Source: Candidatus Daviesbacteria bacterium (GTDB lineage: Bacteria > Patescibacteriota > Microgenomatia > Daviesbacterales > UBA10151). From it: a stretch of DNA of 43,913 bases. Positions within the stretch are counted from its first letter, which is position 1. The number at the start of each line of letters is the position of its first letter. Both the position numbers and the translations under genes were made by a program. The notes beneath the pieces are model-generated. The model was not told where the DNA came from and did not search any database. It saw only the letters and a list, made by a program, of their open reading frames with translations. Below are positions 1 through 7,110 of this stretch, piece by piece. The stretch covers positions 1-43,913 of the forward strand of contig JACPKO010000038.1 in NCBI GenBank assembly GCA_016186985.1, given 5' to 3'.

Positions 1-1
1 A

Positions 2-313
2 TTGTTTTCCTATGGTTTTAACAAGCAAAGCTTTTCTGCGAATAAAAACCTTCAGCAAATTTTAATCAAAATTTCGGATATTGACGCATGGATTGAAAAA
101 TCGGCCCCAAAATGGACTGTTGAAAAAATCAATCACTTAGACCTTGCGATTTTAAGGCTTGCGGTTTTTGAATTAATGATAGAGCAAAAGAACCCGCCAA
201 AGGTCATTGTTGATGAGTCAGTTGAACTTGCCAAAGAGTACGGTTCCGAAGCCAGCCCTGGTTTTATCAACGGGGCTCTTGGAAAACTTATTACTGATCA
301 AAAACTCCTCTAA
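2..313 (+). CDS. nusB: Transcription antitermination factor NusB (C-terminal part, cut by window start)
   Basis: The open frame runs in from the window edge and ends at TAA 311-313. The visible 103 residues match the C-terminal helical bundle of NusB: an INHLDLAILRLAVFELM helix, then PPKVIVDESVELAKEYGSE, then a conserved FINGALGKL end. NusB proteins are usually about 140 residues, so roughly the first 35-40 are missing. The frame could be read from TTG at position 2, but that is inside the protein, not a real start. NusB binds boxA RNA with NusE (S10) in rRNA antitermination. It heads a + strand block with an ACP-like gene and rnc, a common neighbourhood for RNA-processing genes. Confidence 0.9.
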   Translation: MFSYGFNKQSFSANKNLQQILIKISDIDAWIEKSAPKWTVEKINHLDLAILRLAVFELMIEQKNPPKVIVDESVELAKEYGSEASPGFINGALGKLITDQKLL

Positions 314-331
314 CGTCTTTAAAAGAGTGTA

Positions 332-360
332 TTGACATTCTCAGTAGATTTACTTAACTT
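332..360 (+). promoter_or_regulatory. Candidate promoter for the ACP-like gene
   Basis: A perfect -35 TTGACA (332-337) is followed after 17 nt by TAACTT (355-360), a poor -10. The 71-nt gap after nusB leaves room for a promoter, and an AAGGA Shine-Dalgarno (371-375) lies 9 nt before the ACP start. The weak -10 keeps this tentative. Confidence 0.35.
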
Positions 361-384
361 AAAATTACACAAGGATAAAAATGT

Positions 385-633
385 ATGGATGAAAAAAACA
401 ATGTGCAAATTGAAGTGATTGCAGAAATCGCCAAACATCTGGGGGTAACGCCTCAAGATATAGATATCAGTGCCGGGCTTTCGGACGACTTGGGGTTGGG
501 GCCTGTTGAACTGGCAGATTTGATATCGGCAATTTCGCAAAAGTTTGATGTGGCTTTTGACAATTCCGATCTTCAAAACATCAAAACAGTCAGTGACTTG
601 GTCGTAGCAGTTGAGGACTTAAGTTTGGAGTAG
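385..633 (+). CDS. Acyl-carrier-protein-like protein lacking the phosphopantetheine serine
   Basis: This 82-residue acidic protein has the ACP size and helix pattern: helix I with EVIAEIAKHLGV, then the DLG turn, then helix II and an end like IKTVSDLVVAVE. ACPs carry a DSL motif just after DLG, and its serine holds 4'-phosphopantetheine. Here the segment reads DDLGLGPVELADL, and ungapped alignment puts Pro40 at the serine position. The fold is therefore supported, but carrier function through phosphopantetheine is not expected. Start ATG 385 has a good AAGGA site. It lies between nusB and rnc, 3 nt from the rnc start. A structural or protein-partner role, or decay, is inference. Confidence 0.75.
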   Translation: MDEKNNVQIEVIAEIAKHLGVTPQDIDISAGLSDDLGLGPVELADLISAISQKFDVAFDNSDLQNIKTVSDLVVAVEDLSLE

Positions 634-636
634 CGA

Positions 637-1329
637 GTGGTTATGGAATTTGATGCCAGTTGGCTAGAGCAGCAGTTAAACTTAAATAAAAATTTTAAAA
701 AGGCTTTTATCCACCGCTCATTTTTAAACGAGGCCGGTTCAGACATGGAGTCAAATGAAAGGTTGGAATTTTTAGGGGACTCAATACTCTCTTTTATTAT
801 CTCCTCTTACTTATTTAAAGAGAGGACTTCTGATGCCGAAGGCGATTTAACTAATTTAAGGTCATTCATAGTAAAAACCAAATCATTGGCAGGTGCTGCC
901 GCAGCTTTAAATTTGGGTTCTTATCTTAAACTTTCAAAAGGTGAGGAGCTTTCAGGGGGAAGAGATAACCCTCAAATTCTTGCAAACACTTTTGAGGCAC
1001 TGCTAGGGGCGATTTTTTTGGAACATGGCCTTGAGGCTGCTACAAGGTTTATCCAGCAGAGTTTGCTGCCACTTTTTGGACGCGAAATCAAAAGCGGTCC
1101 GCCTAAGGACGCCAAATCATACCTGCAGGAAATTGCCCAAACCAGGACCAAGCAATCTCCGAAATACAAAATACTGGAAACTTCAGGGCCCGATCATGCT
1201 AAACAATTTAGCGTAGGGGTGTTTCTAGAGGGCCGGATGATCGGGGAGGGAAAAGGGCCGAGTAAACAAATTGCTGAAGAGCAGGCCGCCAACCAGGCTT
1301 TAAACCAGCTTCAAAAGACACTTAGATAA
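637..1329 (+). CDS. rnc: Ribonuclease III
   Basis: RNase III cleaves double-stranded RNA in rRNA and mRNA processing. The 230-residue length is typical. The N-terminal endonuclease domain has the signature NERLEFLGDS (residues 40-49, with metal ligands at E41, E44 and D48) and a second block ILANTFEALLGA (114-125). The C-terminal dsRNA-binding domain spans about 157-226, ending GPSKQIAEEQAANQAL. The second block has Asn117 where E. coli has Asp114, with the key Glu120 kept. Start choice: GTG 637 sits 6 nt after GGAG (627-630), while ATG 643 would be 12 nt away, so GTG is favoured. Confidence 0.93.
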   Translation: MVMEFDASWLEQQLNLNKNFKKAFIHRSFLNEAGSDMESNERLEFLGDSILSFIISSYLFKERTSDAEGDLTNLRSFIVKTKSLAGAAAALNLGSYLKLSKGEELSGGRDNPQILANTFEALLGAIFLEHGLEAATRFIQQSLLPLFGREIKSGPPKDAKSYLQEIAQTRTKQSPKYKILETSGPDHAKQFSVGVFLEGRMIGEGKGPSKQIAEEQAANQALNQLQKTLR

Positions 1330-1343
1330 TTTTAACACGTCTG

Positions 1344-1372
1344 TTGAATCACAGCTTCAATTAGATTATACT
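1344..1372 (+). promoter_or_regulatory. Promoter for rpsP
   Basis: TTGAAT (1344-1349), a 17-nt spacer and TATACT (1367-1372) precede rpsP. The predicted transcription start is about 6 nt before ATG 1385, so the leader would be very short and no Shine-Dalgarno is visible. Confidence 0.6.
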
Positions 1373-1384
1373 TACAAAAATAAA

Positions 1385-1888
1385 ATGGCAGTTAAAATCA
1401 GATTGATGCGGATAGGTACAAACAGACAACCTTTTTACAGGGTTGTTGCCGTTGACGGGCGGAAGAAAAGAACCGGAGGCTATCTGGAATTGTTAGGAAC
1501 CTACAATCCCTTAACCGAACCGAAAGAAATTAATCTTGACCAGGGAAAAATTGATGCATGGATTAAAAAAGGCGCGGTACCTTCTTACGGATTTTTAAGA
1601 ATAATTGGTAAGGCTCCGCAAAGAGCTCCGAGAAAAGCAAAAAAAGAAAAGAAAGAGTCGTCAGCTATCAGCACTAAGCAGAGCTTGCCAGTAGGTCAGC
1701 CGTCAGCCTCTGAAACACACAAGCAAGATGCGGGAGAGACTCAGGCAGCTGAAGCGGCTCCAGAAACGAGCGAGGAACCCGTCACAGAAATCAAACCGGA
1801 AACAGTCCAAGAAACTGCCTCGACTGAAAATCCAGAACCAACCGAAGAAGCCGCAGCAGAAAAAGAAACAGAAATAGCTGATAGCTGA
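1385..1888 (+). CDS. rpsP: 30S ribosomal protein S16 with a long acidic C-terminal tail
   Basis: Residues 1-80 are a clear S16 core (MAVKIRLMRIGTNRQPFYRV at the start, then LGTYNPLTEPKEINLD and IDAWIKKGAVPSYGFLRIIG). S16 proteins are usually 80-100 residues. This one has 167 because of a low-complexity tail of Lys, then Ala/Glu/Pro/Thr. Part of the tail (SSAISTK, GQPSASE) comes from repeat-like DNA at 1661-1674. The last codons and the TGA stop lie inside a heptanucleotide repeat (1874-1887). Twelve bases at 1661-1672 and 1877-1888 are exact inverted copies, so the tail is bracketed by an inverted repeat. The ribosomal assignment is certain, and the tail is probably disordered. Confidence 0.96.
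   Translation: MAVKIRLMRIGTNRQPFYRVVAVDGRKKRTGGYLELLGTYNPLTEPKEINLDQGKIDAWIKKGAVPSYGFLRIIGKAPQRAPRKAKKEKKESSAISTKQSLPVGQPSASETHKQDAGETQAAEAAPETSEEPVTEIKPETVQETASTENPEPTEEAAAEKETEIADS
1661..1674 (+). repeat. Heptamer repeat in the S16 tail (inverted partner of 1877-1888)
   Basis: Two adjacent 7-mers, TCAGCTA and TCAGCAC. The first 12 bases are the exact reverse complement of 1877-1888, so both the DNA and the mRNA could pair across about 200 nt. Confidence 0.6.
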
Positions 1889-1927
1889 TCCGCTTCGCCC
1901 GCGAAGCGAGGCGAGTAGCTGATAGCT
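1874..1927 (+). repeat. Heptanucleotide repeat interrupted by a GC-rich palindrome
   Basis: ATAGCTG occurs twice (1874-1887), then a GC-rich dyad CGCTTCGCCCGCGAAGCG (1891-1908) extended by AGGCGAG, then TAGCTGA TAGCT again (1916-1927). The rpsP stop lies in the first part, and khpA begins 7 nt after the element. The GC-rich part shares both its ends with an insert in the ATPase gene (38893-38932). Confidence 0.75.
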
Positions 1928-1933
1928 TTAATT

Positions 1934-2191
1934 ATGAAAGACATTGTCGAATACATCGTTAAACAATTCGTAACAAATCCCGATGCTGTTGAAGTTAGTG
2001 AAGAAACCCAGGACGGAATGATCAGATTAATGTTAAAAGTTGATCCTTCCGATATGGGTCTTACTATAGGGAAAAGCGGACAAACTATTAAGGCAATCCG
2101 CAGGCTTCTCACTGTAAAAGCAATAAGCGACAATGTCAGGGTCAGTCTTGAATTAATAGATACAAATCCGCTACCTCAAGAGCCAGCTTAA
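1934..2191 (+). CDS. khpA: KH-domain RNA-binding protein KhpA
   Basis: This 85-residue protein is a single KH domain. The RNA-binding loop is GKSG within MGLTIGKSGQTIKAIRRLL. KhpA (YlqC family) binds small RNAs and mRNAs and is commonly encoded between rpsP and trmD, as here. Its TAA overlaps the A of the trmD ATG (TAATG), so the two are probably translationally coupled. No Shine-Dalgarno is visible, because the upstream sequence is taken up by the repeat element. Confidence 0.9.
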   Translation: MKDIVEYIVKQFVTNPDAVEVSEETQDGMIRLMLKVDPSDMGLTIGKSGQTIKAIRRLLTVKAISDNVRVSLELIDTNPLPQEPA

Positions 2192-2898
2192 TGAAGATTA
2201 TTTTTCTAACTCTTTTTCCGGAAATTTTTCCTGCATTTTTAAACTTTTCAATTTTAAAAAGGGCCCAGGAAAAGGGCTTAATTGAATTTGAAGTTGTTAA
2301 CCTTAGGGATTTTGGTCTTGGTGTCCATAAAAACGTCGATGACAGACCTTACGGCGGAGGAGCGGGGATGGTTTTGAAAGCGGATGTTTTATCTTCTGCA
2401 GTATCAAAGATTAAAACAAGGAATACAAGAATAGTTTTAACTTCAGCTTCGGGAACTCCGTATATACAAAAAACTGCAAGAATTTTATCAGGGGATAAAG
2501 ATTTAATAATTATTTGCGGACATTACGAAGGAATAGATGAACGTTTCATTGAAAAATATGTGGATATGGAAATAAGCATTGGCGACTATGTATTAACCGG
2601 AGGAGAGCTACCAGCTTTGGTAATTGCAGACTCTATCACAAGACTTCTGCCTGGAGTTCTTAAAAAACCTGAAGCAAGCGAAAATGAATCCTTCTCCGAT
2701 CCCTCACTCCTCACTCCTCACTCCTCACTCCTTCTTGAATATCCCCATTATACACGTCCGGAAGAATTCGAGGGAATTAATGTCCCTGAAGTTTTACTTT
2801 CAGGAAATCATAAAGAAATTGAATTGTGGAGAAAGCAAAAATCCCTCGAGAAAACAAAAAAAATACGGCCTGATCTCTTAGGGCTTAAAAGGGTTTAA
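2191..2898 (+). CDS. trmD: tRNA (guanine-N1-)-methyltransferase TrmD
   Basis: TrmD methylates G37 of tRNAs with AdoMet and prevents +1 frameshifting. The SPOUT trefoil-knot sequences are clear: DDRPYGGGAGMV (50-61), LIIICGHYEGIDERFIE (105-121), ISIGDYVLTGGELPALV (128-144), then EYPHYTRP (183-190) and the C-terminal SGNHKEIELWRKQKSLEKT. Between ESFSD (166-170) and LLEYPHYTRP lie about nine extra residues (171-179) encoded by four exact CACTCCT heptamers. The family normally has one or two residues there. The linker is flexible, so activity is probably kept. The 3' end overlaps the convergent pilO 3' end by 21 nt with no terminator between them. Confidence 0.95.
   Translation: MKIIFLTLFPEIFPAFLNFSILKRAQEKGLIEFEVVNLRDFGLGVHKNVDDRPYGGGAGMVLKADVLSSAVSKIKTRNTRIVLTSASGTPYIQKTARILSGDKDLIIICGHYEGIDERFIEKYVDMEISIGDYVLTGGELPALVIADSITRLLPGVLKKPEASENESFSDPSLLTPHSSLLLEYPHYTRPEEFEGINVPEVLLSGNHKEIELWRKQKSLEKTKKIRPDLLGLKRV
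2705..2732 (+). repeat. Four exact CACTCCT heptamers inside trmD
   Basis: Units at 2705-2711, 2712-2718, 2719-2725 and 2726-2732 are identical. They add in-frame codons in the linker between the knot domain and EYPHYTRP. Confidence 0.9.
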
Positions 2899-3615
2899 CT
2901 TTCCTGTGGTTGTTTGTGATGTTTCTGCAGTTGCTTTTGGAAATTGCGTTTGTTTAGCCTCAATGTCTGCGAGGATTTGCGTATCTTCCTGATTAATTTT
3001 TGGCACAAGGTCATCTATCTTTCCAATATTACTTGGTAAAGTCTGGTAGAAAGCAACGAATGCAATGGACGCATTTAATTTATTATTTGTCCCGTTGTTT
3101 ACTTGAATTTTAGTCAGCTTAATCAACCGTGGTGCCAGAGTTACCCGCTCCAGGAAATTACGCAGGCTCGTTTCCGTGCCGGATGCTTCAATAGTTATTG
3201 TATATTCCTCAACTTTTTCAGATTCTGCGGGGGAAGTGGAGAAAGTTATACTACTTAAGGCCATTCCGCTTCCGCCGAGGGAAAACAGAATTTCGCCCAT
3301 TACTCCGGGAATATCTTTTTCAACAGGCAAAGCCACGAGCGCCGTATTCAAATCATTCCGGTAATTCTGGATTTTTATGCTTTGAAGCTCAGAGGCTTTC
3401 TTTTGATAAAAAAGCTTCTTTTGCTCTAGCTCTTTAATGGTATTGTTTGTACTTATAAGCTTGTATATTTGGGGAACAGTTATCAAAACCATAACTAAAA
3501 TTGCCGTAACCAAAACAACAAACGGCACAAGCAACAGCCGGTATTTTTCATATTTTACATCTTCAAAAAAGGGGAGCGCTTTTAACTGTTTTTTAACTGA
3601 CTCCAAGAGTTTCAT
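2878..3615 (-). CDS. pilO: Type IV pilus inner-membrane protein PilO
   Basis: This 245-residue bitopic membrane protein has a short cytoplasmic N-terminus, one transmembrane helix (about 30-50, LLLVPFVVLVTAILVMVLIT), a coiled coil (about 58-85) and a ferredoxin-like periplasmic domain, the PilO layout. It overlaps pilN by one base. The C-terminal tail (about 195-245) is Gln/Thr/Pro-rich and probably disordered. No pilP or pilQ follows, which fits a monoderm pilus. It is the last gene of the pilus operon. Confidence 0.8.
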   Translation of the reverse strand: MKLLESVKKQLKALPFFEDVKYEKYRLLLVPFVVLVTAILVMVLITVPQIYKLISTNNTIKELEQKKLFYQKKASELQSIKIQNYRNDLNTALVALPVEKDIPGVMGEILFSLGGSGMALSSITFSTSPAESEKVEEYTITIEASGTETSLRNFLERVTLAPRLIKLTKIQVNNGTNNKLNASIAFVAFYQTLPSNIGKIDDLVPKINQEDTQILADIEAKQTQFPKATAETSQTTTGKLNPFKP

Positions 3616-4172
3616 CAGAGGACACCCTCCGCAAGGTGAATATTAAGCTCAAAATTAATCTTACCTTGCTGGCTTCTGTTTAAGTTATTCACAGTAACTG
3701 CGGAAATTTTTCCTTCGTTGATTTTTGGATCAACCAGGTTGTCAAATAAAATTTTTAGGGAGGAGGTTCCATTGGTCTGGCCGGAAACAATTACCTTTGT
3801 GGTTTTATCTATCTGAAGTGATTCTAAAAATACCCCTTTTGGAAAAAGGCTTGAGAGTAAATCGAAAACATCCCGTTGTTTGTATCGTTTGTTTGAAAAT
3901 TGGTTTATGGTTTCAACCCGGTTTTTTAAAAGGTTAACAACTGCTTCTACATCTTTGAATCTTGAGACTTCAAATTTTTCTTTCTCTATCTGCTCATTCA
4001 AAGAATTAAGAGTTGTTCCCTGGGAAATTACTATAGCTAAAATACCACTGGTAGTAATTATCAATAACCCTAAAAGAGCTATGCTGATTTTGTTTACTAA
4101 TACCTGCTTAGCTTCTTTTTTTGCCTTAGCCTTAATCTCCTCTGGTATCAGGTTAATCTTAATCTTATCCAT
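3615..4172 (-). CDS. pilN: Type IV pilus assembly protein PilN
   Basis: This 185-residue protein opens with DKIKINLIPEE, the conserved PilN N-terminal peptide that docks in the PilM groove. A transmembrane helix (about 30-50), a coiled coil (52-90) and a ferredoxin-like domain follow. It starts 4 nt after pilM and is fused by a 1-nt overlap to pilO, so the three are co-translated as the alignment complex. Confidence 0.87.
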   Translation of the reverse strand: MDKIKINLIPEEIKAKAKKEAKQVLVNKISIALLGLLIITTSGILAIVISQGTTLNSLNEQIEKEKFEVSRFKDVEAVVNLLKNRVETINQFSNKRYKQRDVFDLLSSLFPKGVFLESLQIDKTTKVIVSGQTNGTSSLKILFDNLVDPKINEGKISAVTVNNLNRSQQGKINFELNIHLAEGVL

Positions 4173-4176
4173 ACAG

Positions 4177-5217
4177 TTAGTCCTGCTTCAGTGCTAAACC
4201 CACTGCAATTGAATAGAAAGCTGCCTCGCTGGAAAGCTTAGTCTTCATCCCGGGATCCATATTTATAGAAGCCCAGGGGTCGGCTTCCTGAACCTCAAGT
4301 CCCAGAAAATTGGTGAAAAAACTTACCAGGCCCGGTAAATGGGCACCTCCGCCAGTTAAAACCGTCCGTTTAACCGGACGCTGCCGGTTTTGGGTCTCAT
4401 GAGCCAGGATTACCCTTTTTGCCTCATTAGCCATAACCTCAATAACCGGTTTTAAGGTTTTAAATAATTTGCCCTCGAGTTGGTCTTCCAGTAAGCCATA
4501 AACCTTCTTATACTCTTCTGCCTGAACCATTTCAAAGTTGAAGCTTTGGGCAATCGCACGGGTAAGGGCTGCACCTCCTGTAGCAATCGACCGTGTTAGA
4601 AGTATCAAACCATCGGAGACAATCGCGAAATCTGTGTTTGTTGCTCCCATTTGGATTAGCAAAGTCGTAGGAGAATAAGAATTATAACTGACAAGAGAGC
4701 GCGCTGCTGCGATCATTTCAGTTTCAATTGCTACAACTTTCAAGTTTGCCCACTGCACAATTTTTAAGTACTTATCGATAAGCGCCTTAGGCGCTGCAAT
4801 AACGAATACCACCGTTCTGCTATTTATATCTTTTTTAGGGGAGCGAAAAATGACCTGATAATACAAGTTTACCTCAGTAATCGGCATTGGGACGAATTCC
4901 TCAGCCGCGTATCTGATAGCTTGTGACAATTCGTCATCGGTTAAAAACGGCAAATCATACACCACCCTGGTGAAAATTTTTTGTTCCGGCAAGGCTATTA
5001 CTACATCTTTTGTAGGCGGGTTTATTTCTCTCATCAAGTCTTTTACTGCAGCAGCAACTGCCTGTAAATCCAGTTCCGACTCCGACATCATCCCCGGTAA
5101 GGGAGAGGCGATATGGCCCAGGGAAATTAACCTTGGCGGGGTTTCGCTTTGGGACAAAACAACTGCTTTAGTTGTGGAATATCCTATATCAAGTCCAATT
5201 CTATCCTGGGCAGCCAT
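4177..5217 (-). CDS. pilM: Type IV pilus assembly protein PilM (actin-like ATPase fold)
   Basis: 346 residues in the FtsA/actin fold. The phosphate-1 loop is GLDIGYSTTKAVVL (8-21), and the sequences PEQKIFTRVVYDLPFL and IRYAAEEFVPMPI are typical of PilM. The adenosine motif appears near the C-terminus as LTGGGAHLPGL. PilM sits in the cytoplasm and links PilN to the motor. The upstream 93-nt gap holds an inverted repeat. Confidence 0.92.
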   Translation of the reverse strand: MAAQDRIGLDIGYSTTKAVVLSQSETPPRLISLGHIASPLPGMMSESELDLQAVAAAVKDLMREINPPTKDVVIALPEQKIFTRVVYDLPFLTDDELSQAIRYAAEEFVPMPITEVNLYYQVIFRSPKKDINSRTVVFVIAAPKALIDKYLKIVQWANLKVVAIETEMIAAARSLVSYNSYSPTTLLIQMGATNTDFAIVSDGLILLTRSIATGGAALTRAIAQSFNFEMVQAEEYKKVYGLLEDQLEGKLFKTLKPVIEVMANEAKRVILAHETQNRQRPVKRTVLTGGGAHLPGLVSFFTNFLGLEVQEADPWASINMDPGMKTKLSSEAAFYSIAVGLALKQD

Positions 5218-5220
5218 AGA

Positions 5221-5304
5221 TTAGGGTATAGTGTTTAGCGTACAGGGCCTAGTTATACCTAATATAAACGATAGCAAAATTTTAAACTATACGCTATACC
5301 CTAA
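5221..5304. repeat. Inverted repeat with heptad periodicity between the tip-protein gene and pilM
   Basis: The ends TTAGGGTATAG (5221-5231) and CTATACCCTAA (5294-5304) pair perfectly over 11 bp. Next to each arm, 7-nt units with the theme GTATAGC/GTATAGT recur. It fills almost the whole gap between 5217 and 5311 and could be a processing hairpin or attenuator. Confidence 0.6.
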
Positions 5305-5310
5305 TGCTAT

Positions 5311-7110
5311 TTACTTAAGTTGGTATGATCCTTTGACAACGCTAAACGACCCAGTAGGTCCTGCAGAGAAAAAAGTTTCGGACAGCCCCTGCTCATAAGA
5401 TAAAATAGCCCCATTTCCTGTGATTATTTTCCAGGCTGAAATTTCCTTAAAGGAAGCACTATTGCCCAGGGATACAGATCCCTTTGGGGCATAAAATATA
5501 CCACTGAAAGAGGAGTTGCCGGCAGTGATGGCAGGCGTACCGGTTACAGTCGTATCGTAAGTAGAAAGAAGCATCAAATAGCTTCCATCACTGCCCGAGC
5601 CTTTAAATCCGCATTCAAAATTCTCGCAGCCATTTCCAACTACTGTGGTCCCGTCAACCAGGACAACACCGGAACTCAGTCCCGCAGAAGAGGGGAGTTT
5701 CACGGTTAAAGAATTGCCTGCCGTAATATTCCCTGTAATCCATAGAGGAGAGGTGACCGTGACAGAACAGGAATTTCCAAGAGTCAAATCCCCATCAATT
5801 TTTCCCGGCCCTAAATTAACGTTGCATGAGTTTCCGTATGTTAAGCTTCCGTAATCAAGACCGTCTTCTGCCTCCAGTTTCCAGGCATCAATATTTGACT
5901 GTGAGACCGGAAAAGTCTCAGGAGCTGGATCAGGGGAACCCGGGTTAGATGTCCCGTTAACTGTTGATCCGGAGATAGACTGGTAATATGCGCTACCATT
6001 AATCGTTACATTCTGGATTGTATTGGCATGCAAATCGCCGTTAACGACTGCAGAGTTACCTCCTGTGAATTTGGTCGCCACCCCGCCGATATAGACTTTA
6101 AATCCGAAGTCGCCGGTAATTGCCGTCCAAACAGGAGATGATGCCTGCCAGTTAGACGACCACTTAGGGGAACCGTTCCCGTAGCCTTGCAATGAATCCA
6201 GGTCAAAAGACCAGTAATTATTTGCGTCATTGGATGTATCAAGAACAATCCAATACCTTGTGTTTTCGGACAGATTTGGACTCGATGAAAATGTAACATC
6301 TACAAAACCATAACTGCCTGTTACCAAATTAGCACTTAAGGTTCCGGAAGCCTTAACATTATTTTTATCGGGCTTATCATTGTTGTCGCAAAGTATGCGG
6401 ACAGTTATGTTTGGGGGTGACCCGAATTTTTTAAGTTTTAGCGAGACTTTATTGATTACCGCTCCCTGGCTTAACTGGAAACTTTGAGCAACATCTAACC
6501 TGTTTTCTCCCGTAACTGATTTACCAAATATATAATCCTGGCAAACCTGGGTACACTCCCACTGCTGGTTAGCAGTTGGCTGGGTTCCTCCTGCAACCCA
6601 AACATCGCCGGTAAATGCCGAAGAATTTCCCACACTAATATCTCCGTTTGAATAAACAGATCCATTAAGTGTTGATGAATTGCCCATCTGAAGGCCCCCT
6701 TCTCCCACTTGCAACCCGTAAGGAAACGATATACCTTCGCCTTTTGATATTTGAATTTTTATCGCCTGTTTAATTTTTGGATTTGTTTTATCCGGAATAT
6801 AACCGCCAGCTTCAACAACTTTATTATTGGAATCAATAGAGGTAACCGAAACGGAATAAGACCCTTGTCCTAATACAGTTTCACTCTCGCCATTATACGA
6901 AGGGTTCACATTTAATGAGGCTATTGCCTTTTCAATTCCTGCTTCGGCAAGGGTTACAGCCTCAAGTTTGTCTAAAGAATATTTGGAGCTTTCTTTTAGA
7001 ATGAAGGAATTGGATATAAGCACCACAGTTATCACAAGTATTGAGGTCAGGGCAATCATAGTAATAGGGAAGATTGACCCCAGCTGGTTTAAATTCAATA
7101 TAGATTTCAT
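5311..7110 (-). CDS. PilX-like N-terminus with GNS-repeat and inserted beta-sandwich; candidate pilus tip adhesin
   Basis: 599 residues. The N-terminus has a hydrophobic helix (about 12-38) followed by LAEAGIEKAIASL (54-66), a hallmark of PilX-type minor pilins. The rest is Gly/Ser/Asn-rich and repeats GNS[SACL] eight times (143, 161, 351, 426, 445, 465, 531, 549), each in a short beta-strand pattern that suggests a solenoid. Between the second and third repeats sits a different domain (about 190-342) with FQLSQGAVINKVSLKLKKFG and NTRYWIVLDTS, resembling carbohydrate-binding or choice-of-anchor beta-sandwiches. It is the largest gene of the minor-pilin run, overlapping its neighbour by 4 nt (ATGA). 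A tip or adhesin role is inference. Confidence 0.7.
   Translation of the reverse strand: MKSILNLNQLGSIFPITMIALTSILVITVVLISNSFILKESSKYSLDKLEAVTLAEAGIEKAIASLNVNPSYNGESETVLGQGSYSVSVTSIDSNNKVVEAGGYIPDKTNPKIKQAIKIQISKGEGISFPYGLQVGEGGLQMGNSSTLNGSVYSNGDISVGNSSAFTGDVWVAGGTQPTANQQWECTQVCQDYIFGKSVTGENRLDVAQSFQLSQGAVINKVSLKLKKFGSPPNITVRILCDNNDKPDKNNVKASGTLSANLVTGSYGFVDVTFSSSPNLSENTRYWIVLDTSNDANNYWSFDLDSLQGYGNGSPKWSSNWQASSPVWTAITGDFGFKVYIGGVATKFTGGNSAVVNGDLHANTIQNVTINGSAYYQSISGSTVNGTSNPGSPDPAPETFPVSQSNIDAWKLEAEDGLDYGSLTYGNSCNVNLGPGKIDGDLTLGNSCSVTVTSPLWITGNITAGNSLTVKLPSSAGLSSGVVLVDGTTVVGNGCENFECGFKGSGSDGSYLMLLSTYDTTVTGTPAITAGNSSFSGIFYAPKGSVSLGNSASFKEISAWKIITGNGAILSYEQGLSETFFSAGPTGSFSVVKGSYQLK

Noticed and set aside
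1741..2133. 130-residue minus-strand open frame across rpsP and khpA
   Set aside because: It is the complement of the low-complexity S16 tail and KhpA; its Ser/Ala composition reflects that tail.
2878..5217. Outer-membrane secretin or PilP gene in the pilus operon
   Set aside because: The operon ends at pilO and the next gene is trmD on the other strand; nothing secretin-like is present in the window.
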